64,000 bases of DNA from Patellaria atrata CBS 101060 (Eukaryota > Ascomycota > Dothideomycetes > Patellariales > Patellariaceae): contig MU006095.1 of NCBI GenBank assembly GCA_010093705.1, positions 438,315 to 502,314 on the forward strand, read 5' to 3'. The translations under genes and the position numbers were made by a program. The notes under the pieces are model-generated. The model had not been told where the DNA came from. It searched no databases and worked only from the letters and a program-made list of their open reading frames with translations. Below are positions 56,024-64,000 of the stretch, piece by piece. Numbering within the stretch: the first letter of the stretch is position 1; each line of letters starts with the position of its first letter.

Positions 56024-58383
56024 ATGTCGCTTAAACCAGACAGTGGTCGATCGGGTCGATCAAGATCAAAATCTCCAGGTCCTTCAGGTAGATCGCGTTC
56101 ACGCAGTAATGTTCGCGCTTCAGATTCAGGGAAGGATTCAAGGTACGGTTTAGTTTCTTCCGCCGAGGGTCCTTCAGGTGCGTCAGGAGGATACGGTGCG
56201 GCCTCGCCAGCATACGAAGTCAGATCACCCACACAAGCTACCCCGGGCCTCTCCAGCTTTGCCCCGCAATCAACACCACAGTACGCTACCCCAAGCTCTT
56301 TATTAGGAGGAGGACCGCAGCAAAATACAGAGACAAGAGGATCGAGTCCTGGGTCAGGTCCCGGGAACAGTAACAGTATAGCAGGATATGCGCCTCAAGG
56401 TCAACAGAACCCGTATGGATATACAACTTCTCCACCCGGAGCAAATCAAGGCCCAGGGGGAAATATACAGTATTCACAGCCATTGCAACCACAGTACTCA
56501 CAGACGCAACCATTCAACTACACAGCATCTCCTGTGGGTTCTGCTCCCCCACAGCAGCCCACGAGAGCTCCAGGACAGTATAACCAGCAAGGTGGTGGAT
56601 TCCAATATGCTAGCATCCCGGATCATATACAATACACCTCAAGGCCTCAGGGATCTCAGGGCGAAGCTCCACCACAACAGCAACATCAGACAGGTGCCCC
56701 GATGCAACCGCCTATGCAACCTCCACTGCAAAATCAATATACTCCCAGTTCACACCAGCAACCACCCGGTCCATATCAGCAGCCACTTTCACAACCCAGC
56801 TCATACCAGCAGCCACTTTCACAGCCTGATCCGCTTGCCTATGGTGGACAGCATGCGAATATCAAGGAAATCACCCCCGGTGGTGGTAGCATGAAGCCTC
56901 CCCCATCCCCTAATATGCGTCCACATGGAGCATCTATGAGCGGTGGACGTCTAGATCTAGGGACCCTATCTCCTAATACCTTATCCCCCGGCGGTCTTGC
57001 CCCACGAATGGATCGATTGTCCGTTAGCGGCAACAGGCCTGACATGAACCAGATTATGGGTGGTGGACTTCCCCCCGGTAGTCCTCTCCTAGAAGCTTAC
57101 AAGGGAACGTGGCAATCGCTCTCCCCAATGCCCTCGCCTATGATGCTCCCTAATGACGATGTCGACGATCTTCCACCGCTAGAGGGCCTTTCATCCCGAG
57201 AGGAACGTAAACGTGAGAAACGTAATAGAATACGAGACGACGTCTCGCCCGGGCCGCGTTCATCACGGAAGGAGAAGGAACGAGAAAAAGAGAAGCGTGC
57301 CAAGTTTTATGATGCAGAGGAAGATGCCCTAGCGCTCGTAGATGCGCTGGGTCATCGTACCCCTGACACTCGAGTTATCGCCAATATCATTCCAGCTCTC
57401 TCACATGATCAACTCATGGAATTGCGGAGTGAATATAAACGCCATTGCAAGGTTCAGGGCCGTGGCATCAATATTGCTAAACACCTTAAGATGAAAACCA
57501 CCGGCAACTTCGGAAAGATATGCTACGTCACCGCCCTAGGACGATGGGAGAGCGAAGGCTATTGGGCGAACTACTGGTACCAGTCGCAAGGTGCGAAACG
57601 AGAGCTGCTCATCGAAGCGTTGATGGGACGGAGCAACTACGAAATAGAGGAGATCAAGGACTCGTTCAGGGACAAGAGATACAGTGACAACCTCATCAAG
57701 TGCATGGACAAGGAACTCAAAGCGGACAAGTTCCGCACCGCGGTCCTCATGGCTCTGGAAGAGAAGCGACAGGATGAGCGGGATGTGTATCCCGAAGAAT
57801 ATCGGAATCGAGATGTTCATACGCTGCACAATGCCGTCAAGTCGAGGGAAGGAGGCGAGAGCACAATGTTGCAAATAGTGATTACGAGATCGGATGCGCA
57901 TTTACGGGATATCTTGAAGAGATACGAGAGAGTTTTTCAGTCGAATTTCGCCAAGGACGCATTGAGGAAGAGTAATAATCTTGTGGTATGTATACCCCCT
58001 ATTCTAAATCATATTCTATCACCTGCTTACCCCGTCCCCAGGGCGAAGTCATAGCGCACATTCTTAACGGCATCATCAACAAACCCGCCCGTGACGCAAT
58101 GCTTCTTTACCACGCGCTCACTGACCTCATGGATACCCCTGCTCCTACCTCATCCGGCCGGTCTTCCAGCGATAAAGTCAGCTCCGCTAAGCACGAGCGT
58201 CAGCAGAGGTACGAATTACTTATGTCCAGGTTGGTGAGATTGCATTGGGACAAGATCCACCTCATGAGGGTCAAGAATGAGTATAAAGACAAGTATCGAC
58301 GCTATTTGGAGGAAGATATTGAAGATGCGACCAGAGGTGACTTTCAGGAGTTTTGTTTGGCACTTTGTGAGGTGCAGCGGTAG
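56024..58383 (+). CDS. Fungal annexin with long Pro/Gln-rich N-terminus
   Basis: Calcium/phospholipid-binding protein family. Exons 56024-57985 and 58042-58383 (GTATGT..CCCCAG, joining NNLV|GEVIAHILNG) give 767 residues. Residues about 1-425 are disordered, Pro/Gln/Ser/Gly-rich: RSRSKSPGPSGRSRSRS, then PQQ and YQQPLSQP repeats (a 30-base tandem at 56773-56830). From about 425 the annexin core begins: FYDAEEDALALVDALGHRTP, then LMELRSEYKRH, a second repeat with LIEALMGRSNYEIEEIKDSF, a third with RSDAHLRDILKRYERVFQS and a fourth, DAMLLYHALTDL. The type II calcium motif (GxGT, then a distant acid) is not clearly kept, as in several fungal annexins, so membrane binding may be altered. The Met at 56024 was chosen since frame-open sequence upstream has no ATG context. 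Confidence 0.87.
56773..56830 (+). repeat. 30-bp tandem in annexin N-terminus
   Basis: Two copies starting atatcagcagccactttcac and ataccagcagccactttcac, coding for YQQPLSQP-type units. Confidence 0.85.
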
Positions 58384-58698
58384 CTTGTGAACGACTAAGG
58401 CGGTTGTGTTAAGGATGAGATGGTGATATATGGGAGTGGAAGGTTCTATCCAAAGATGTGTTTCGCATATGGGCGGATGTTATTCTCATCACTTCAATCC
58501 GTTTGGTTGAGTATATGTCCTCGCTTTTCAATTAGTATTATCGGGTTTCAGCATCGCATGTTCTTATCAGTCTCTATTCAACCCCCTTCAGATTCACAGA
58601 AGATGTTGTAATTGGATGTAACACTCGTCCCATCCCCATCCATTCAACTCCAGATCCACCGAGCGTAATTCAAACCAGAGACCCAAGTACGAAACCCC
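58384..58698. other. Convergent intergenic, annexin / hypothetical
   Basis: 315 bases with the annexin 3' UTR and the 3' end of the minus-strand hypothetical gene. Nothing recognisable. Confidence 0.5.
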
Positions 58699-59588
58699 TT
58701 ACTCCCCAACCCAACCCTCTTCAGCGCCCCCAACAGCATCTGCATCCTTTTCGTCGCCACTTTCATCATACCTCTTCTCGTCCTCCTCTAGATCAACCTC
58801 CCCGTTCCAAGCACCCTCCTGCGCTTCCGGCATATCGTCCCAGCCGAGCGCGCCAATCCCAGCTTGCGGGATCCGAGCGCGGAGAGGTAAGTTAGGGGTG
58901 TTATGAGGGGGCCCGGCGGTGATGGTCTGGGCCTGATGAATTATCCTCACCACGCGCGCTTCGCTAGCGGGGAGAGCATTGGGTTTGACGCCTAGTCGTG
59001 CGGGTCCAGCATAAGCATGATATAAGCTTATGCTAAGAGGACCTTTTGGAGCAGGGCGCAGTTAGTAGAGACTCATATTGCTTCGCGGGTGGAGGTATTA
59101 CCGGTATGTGTAGATTCCCTTCTACGGACAATACTCCCTTTATACCCGGGTCCGGGTCCGGGAGGTTGACAAGACTGCTTCGAAGTCTCTTGATACGATC
59201 CTCTGTTGTTATCGTAAGCTTCACTCTGGAATACATACAAAGACGCCACAGAAGTGAGAAATGTCCAGGAACGGGATATACAGTACTCTTCCCCAGCCGA
59301 CGCAATATCTCCCACAGCACGGAACGCCGCAGCATGAAACACCGCATCATACATATACCCCCCGTCGAGATAGTAGCTCACGCGACCGGTGAGGCGTTCA
59401 TGGTAGATCTCCCCCGTTGTGCCTTCGATGACGGGGCGGTAGGTGTGGCCGTTTTCGTAGAAGGGGATGCCGTTGTTGCGGAGGCTGCGGAAGCGGGGGT
59501 CGGGGTGGGATTTGTAACCTTCCCAGGGAGATGTTGGAGGTTCGTGTGTGCTTGATAAAGGGTTGGAGGGGTTAGAGTTGAGGGACAT
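58699..59588 (-). CDS. Hypothetical protein, exon structure unresolved
   Basis: Two coding-like blocks on the minus strand. Block 1 starts at ATG 59588: Pro/Ser-rich start (NPLSSTHEPPTSPWEGY), then PRFRSLRNNGIPFYENGHTY, RPVIEGTTGEIYHE and YMYDAVFHAAAFRAVGDIAS, which looks like real conserved protein. Block 2 ends at 58699: ISLYHAYAGPARLGVKPNAL, ARVVRIIHQAQTITAGPP, GALGWDDMPEAQEG and an acidic tail. The blocks are in compatible frames only after an intron with a perfect CTACTAAC branch site near 59067; candidate donors are GTATGT (59226 region), GTACTG (59290 region) or GTAATA (59102 region). I do not recognise the family. TATA-like GGTCTATATAAACC lies at about 59773-59786. Confidence 0.5.
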
Positions 59589-61326
59589 TGGAGTGCTGGG
59601 GGGGTTAGTGGGAGGTGTGGGTTTGATGGGGTTGTGATGGAGTGTAGGAAGAAAGGGTTGTGGATGGTGGATTAAAGGGAAGTGAATATGTGGAGGGCTT
59701 GGTGTTTGTTTGTGTTTGTATGTTGTAGAAGAGAATGAAAGAAGAGTGTTTAGTTCCGGGGCGGAGGAAGAGGTTTATATAGACCACCGGACGAACTAGT
59801 TTGCCACAAATGTGGGCGTTTTGGGCTAGGTAAAGAAATGGTATAGGTATATTGGTGTAGATTAAGTACTACTTGCGCTTTATAAAATTTTCTCTATAGA
59901 TTACGCTTGTATAATGTTCTCAGTTTCACATCTGGGCTAAGACTGGAAGGTGTAGAATGGGATAGCTTGCAACCACATGTATAGTAAGCAGATCCCATGG
60001 TTATATACATGGAGGGAAAATTTAGGTACTTTTGATTCAATGCTCCTATGGTGCTGATTCTGTTCCCTTTCCCATTCAGCTTTGTGCTCATGGTTCGTTC
60101 TTCAGTTTGATTCATTCAAAACTTCAACTTAATTACATGGACATAGGTAAACACACCTTAGTATAGCAGAGAGTCTTTATCCGGCAGAAAGAACATCTGG
60201 CTTGCTACAATACAATCCACCAAACCCTCCCAATCTAGAGACTATATCCTTGAAAAAGTAGACATTGTTTGCATATGTTCAGCAAACAACACCCCTATTC
60301 TCATTCGAAAGTTCTCCAAAACCAACTTTCACCCCATCCAGCCAGATGAACTACGCAAACCCACGTAAACCTCCCTCAATGAATCCGCCCAGAATCTCCA
60401 GAATTTCCCATGATATGATTCCCCCACCCCTTTCACTATATACCCCCTCTATCTCACGAATCATTCCTCTCCCGCTTACTTACTGGAGCAGTAACTGCTT
60501 TTGGCAAATGTTGGATATTGCACTCCGACCTCTTGAAATTGGACAGAGACTATAGTCTAGAAGAGAATCTTGTACTCAGTGTCATTAGAGTACCATATCG
60601 TGTAGCTAAGCGGGAGAACACGTTGGTGACCTGTGGCGGATGATATGTAACTCTGTGGTATGTATGGGTGTTTCATTGCTGCGTTTGAGACTAGGGTGTA
60701 CGATTGTTGTGAGGTTGGAGGTGATTGTTGTAGTTGTGAATCGAGGAAGATGTTTGAGGAGCGAGTTTACTGTGGAGAGGTAAGGAGGAGGGTGTCTAGA
60801 GTGGGCATTATTGGTTTGGCAAAGGTTTTGTAATGGTGTCTAGGGTGCATGTTTTCCAGCCTGGTGATGAACCGCATCTTTTACGTATAATCTTACCTAA
60901 CTGCTGGAAGTGAAGGTGGGGATTGATAGCAAGAGACTATTCCAGGCGAAATTCGCGTTAGATCACGTCAGGAAACACTATTCTAATAAGGAGAGAATCA
61001 GGAATTTGGTCATCATAATCTAAATCAGCTCCTTATTTCACCACATAAAAGTCATAGCAAGCATAATGGTAAAGTTATTGTATTCTAATAAATACACAGT
61101 AATGTATCGTATTTCGAACGGATATTAAAGGGGTCTAACACATCATGCAAAAGGATTTCAATAATAGCAAAATGAAATTGGGCAAACAGGTCCAAACCGG
61201 GAAAAACAAAAGAAAACTACCATAATTTGTGATACAAAGCCATATAGAACCTGATTTAGGATGTGAGAGAAGCACTATCAGTACAAAATAGGGGGGAGGA
61301 CAAAATAAATAAGGGGATCCATCCAC
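59589..61326. other. Long intergenic, no gene seen
   Basis: 1.7 kb upstream of the hypothetical gene and downstream of the zinc-finger gene (both on the minus strand). A TATA-like element for the hypothetical gene is near 59773-59786. A + strand frame (60265-60555) is Pro/Ser-rich by composition but has no support. Confidence 0.5.
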
Positions 61327-62334
61327 CTAATTGTAGGTAGGATATCTAGTATCGGGAACGTACTGCGGAGCGTTAGGGGGATAGTAGAAATTGGCTAGTA
61401 GATATCAGTAATATGTACAACGAACAGATAAATCTTTCACATACCAGGAGCCCCAAAACCATGCTGGTCATTGTATGGCACGTTATTCTTGTACGGTTCT
61501 GGAATCCCATACTGGATTCCGTATCCTATCCCAGCATAGTGAGGCTGGTAAATCTGTCCCTGAACCTAGTATCAACTATCAGTATGTTTTGTGCACTAAA
61601 GGTAGACATTCTGTACTTACTGAACTGGCTCTCATATGGGGAGTATCCATTCTTCCGTAGGAACCCGAATGCATTCGCTGTGGTGCCATAGGATAGGCCC
61701 CATTATTCGGGTATATGAAGGCTCCATGAGGCATTGGGGTTTGGTATGGAGCCCCACAGACATTTAAGTCGCAGTGTTTGTTGAATTGCTTCTTTGATGG
61801 GAAGCATTTCCCGCAGTTGTCGCAGCAAATCTCTGTTGATCGTGGAGGCCCAGGACGTTCAGACGGCTTAGTGATGTGGCTGGTCCCAGGTCGTTGGGGA
61901 TGACTGTAATCCTCACGAACGTCCTTAACGGAGGCCTCGTTAGATGTGATGGCCGCCTTGCAGTTGTTCTTATGCGCATAAAGTCTATCCCTGTCGTGGA
62001 AGATCATATCACAGTTCCAACATACGAGCCCACGGGCAAACCTGTGTTTGGCCCGCTTAGGTTGATCTTCCACCACACCTGCGATATCATCATCGTTAGT
62101 GGAGTTGGCTTCTTCTACTCCTTCAGACATCTCCCAACCCCACTTGCTTCCGCGCTCCGGGATGTTTCTGGTTATGAGATAATCGCCAACCTCCCGCTCG
62201 GTTGCTCCATCCCACATATACTCATTGACGGACCTCTCGAATCCCATCTGTTGCTGAAGAAAGAAATACTCCTGCTCAGTTCCCGCAACTTTCTGAGGAG
62301 ACGGATGGCTTTCCATGTCTGCGGTTGACGACAT
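61327..62334 (-). CDS. C2HC zinc-finger protein, unidentified
   Basis: Exons 61621-62334, 61445-61565 and 61327-61394 give 300 residues (joins ASS|VQGQIYQ and GAP(A)|NFYYPP; branch-like CTACTAG at the last acceptor). Residues about 1-95 are acidic, with RGSKWGWEMSEG. Two zinc-finger-like motifs follow: CWNCDMIFHDRDRLYAHKNN then C (about 102-122), and CDNCGKCFPSKKQFNKHCDL ending in C (about 168-190); both have C-C-H-C rather than C-C-H-H spacing. The C-terminal 100 residues are Tyr/Pro/Gly-rich (GAYPMAPQRMHSGSYGRMD, QPHYAGIGYGIQYGIPEP). A nuclear regulator is likely but not proven. The start at 62334 (MSSTADMESHPSPQ) is the best ATG; sequence beyond it is not conserved-looking. Confidence 0.78.
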
Positions 62335-63673
62335 TGTTTTGATGCGTATGACAATAAGGGATGTAAAATTGTGCGAGTGTTGAGGAACGATGTGGTGTGA
62401 ATGTGATAACAACTTTATGAACGTAGACAAGAGTGATGGAAAAGAGTGTTTCGAGTGGGAGAAAGTATTTCCTGCGGCTTGCTTTAATGGGGTTTGTCTT
62501 TGGCCAAGAAAAATAATTTTATACGCACACAATTACACGGTGCGGTAACGGGCAGGAACTATTCTCACCAGGTGGGATAAGCGAATCTTGAAGGAACGCC
62601 TTAGGTGAAGTTTGTGCACATTCTTTTCGCTTGGTTAGACAAGTCAGACTTCAATCTTCATCGATACGGTAGGCCAAGGGGAGAGAATACACCAGTAACA
62701 CCACGATCTTTTCAGTTTGAGCCAGATCTTAAGTTACTAAGTGATTAATTATTCAGATACAGGCTAGTTATGAGACGAGGACTTGCTCAGTTAACAGGGA
62801 GATGACCCTCTCGTCCAGCCTTTTCAAGACTTTAGTGGATAGTTTACGGGGAAAAGGCCATTATTAGGATCAAGAGCTGTGTATTATAAGCATTAATGTC
62901 TCTACTCTGAGGAAGCACCTTAGAGTATAGACTGTGAGAGAAGCCCTTGCGAAATGAATATCATGACACCGGCACTAGAGAAAGTATAGCCCACTGTTGC
63001 AGACACGTCGGTGTAACCTTTGAATACTCATACCGCAATATACTAGACGCGCCAGTTCCAAAGGAATATAATCCTCCTCTCATAATCGCATTGTGAAGGA
63101 AACAGGACGTCTTCACTTTACAGGGTATGACCGTATGAGCCAAGGCATCTGAACGTACTTCTCAGATCTTCCAACATCTAGCACTATCAAAATGATTTCT
63201 TAAGGCGTCATCATCACCAGATTTATGGTCGAAAGAACCTAAAAGAAGTTGCAGAGAAAGCAGTGAAAGCGTCGATAAGGTTAGATGGTAAGTTTTCGGT
63301 ACCCCCTATAGAACTAGCGCTTTACTCTGTTGGGATGATGTGCTCAAAGCTTAAATTCACAGCATCTCAAATCAACAACCTCCTAACAGGACAAAACTCT
63401 CCATTAAGCAACTCAATCCTAACTCCTTACACAATGACTAATGCGGAACACACCACCTGGAGATTGGCGAATGATGGTATGTGTCAAACACCTAGTGCGA
63501 TTACCTGCGCTTTCTGATGCGTACTACCACTACCTGGATGGCATGACTCGGAGTTTCCATAACACTTGATCTCGTGGTTGGATCCATCATGAATGTGGTT
63601 ACGACAGTAAAACTATAGCTATATATTATATCAACCGAATTTGATATAAAGCGATAGCTCATATATGTAGAAA
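62335..63673. other. Intergenic
   Basis: 1.3 kb with no supported gene. Frames such as 63263-63517 (+) have no features. AT-rich at 63600-63660, where tatagctatatattatatc lies just upstream of the terminal frame. Confidence 0.45.
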
Positions 63674-64000
63674 ATGAGATTATACCAACAGAGATTACTA
63701 AGTGAAGTGCTTGTCGCTCCTGTGAACCTATCGTCTCCTAGTTCTTTCCAAAATCTAACCATGGAAATACTTCGAGAGACATCTTACTCACTCTCAGATC
63801 CCACTCATAATACATTCATCGGCTTAGCAAAGGACCGGAGAGATGACCGCCCCTTTGAAAACGGTGAATCTCTTATCCTACGCCTTTCCCTGGCTCTTCT
63901 CAGCGCTCTCTATCTCTTCGAGTATACTGTAACTTTAAATCCATGGATTGAGTACATGAAAATATGGTTAAGGAGAATAATAACGAGTGTGTCTTCAGAT
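63674..64000 (+). CDS. Partial open frame running off the right edge
   Basis: From ATG 63674 the frame stays open for 109 codons to the end of the window, with an in-frame TAG nine to seven bases before the ATG fixing the start. The protein is MRLYQQRLLSEVLVAPVNLS at the start, a Ser/Asn-rich stretch, RDDRPFENGESLILRLSLAL, then a hydrophobic segment LSALYLFEYTVTL and a basic IWLRRIITSVSSD. One membrane span is possible. I recognise no family. A TATA-rich segment lies 20-60 bases upstream. It could be a first exon or a chance frame. Confidence 0.4.
   Translation, partial: MRLYQQRLLSEVLVAPVNLSSPSSFQNLTMEILRETSYSLSDPTHNTFIGLAKDRRDDRPFENGESLILRLSLALLSALYLFEYTVTLNPWIEYMKIWLRRIITSVSSD

Noticed and set aside
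1-64000. CRISPR array, bacterial operons, rRNA or tRNA genes
   Set aside because: No regularly spaced repeats of CRISPR type, introns and TATA boxes are eukaryotic, and I found no tRNA B-box/cloverleaf or rRNA text on reading; a covariance-model scan would be the decisive check for tRNAs.

Overview
The window is nuclear DNA from a filamentous ascomycete (Pezizomycotina). The evidence is short phase-variable introns (mostly about 45-90 bases) with GTANGT-type donors and CTAAC/CTGAC-type branch sites, well-spaced genes on both strands, and families typical of this group: a HET-domain protein, a microbial rhodopsin, a PL3 pectate lyase, a Tay1/Teb1-type double-telobox Myb protein and a fungal annexin. 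A leotiomycete (Helotiales-like plant-associated fungus) is my guess from overall protein flavour, not something the sequence proves. I resolved about 22 protein-coding genes, three decayed host genes, one reading frame running off the right edge and one 830-base assembly gap. I saw no rRNA, tRNA, CRISPR array or intact transposon.

Layout. 1-13 kb is core housekeeping: the 3' part of casein kinase I, mitoribosome factor RSM22, exosome subunit RRP40, an SLC33-type acetyl-CoA transporter, a 2-Cys peroxiredoxin and the telobox Myb protein. 13.3-19 kb is gene-poor and partly AT-rich, with a decayed protein kinase, a decayed Pro/Gln repeat gene and a short GC-rich coding-like fragment. 19-29 kb is a run of five secretory-pathway genes: histidine acid phosphatase, DUF4360-like secreted protein, M28 aminopeptidase, BBE-type FAD oxidase and PL3 pectate lyase. 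Then come an AAA ATPase, a decayed ferroportin gene (about 33-35 kb), a HET-domain gene, a retinal-binding rhodopsin and a membrane-anchored fucose-lectin-like beta-propeller. 43.6-49.7 kb holds the gap and about 4.4 kb without recognisable proteins but with repeated divergent TATA-box pairs. 49.7-64 kb has a polytopic membrane protein, an F-box-like 'LPGEIRN' protein, GPI2, annexin, an unresolved hypothetical gene, a C2HC zinc-finger protein and the right-edge open frame.

The genes do not form one pathway or biosynthetic cluster. The clearest functional grouping is the secretome stretch, which fits extracellular breakdown of pectin, peptides and phosphate esters. The most unusual points are host-gene decay through changes that look like C-to-T/G-to-A transitions (suggestive of repeat-induced point mutation, RIP), a rhodopsin with Asn at the proton-donor position, an intron-like segment in the lectin gene that must be retained to keep the frame, and the protein-less region with paired divergent promoters beside the gap.
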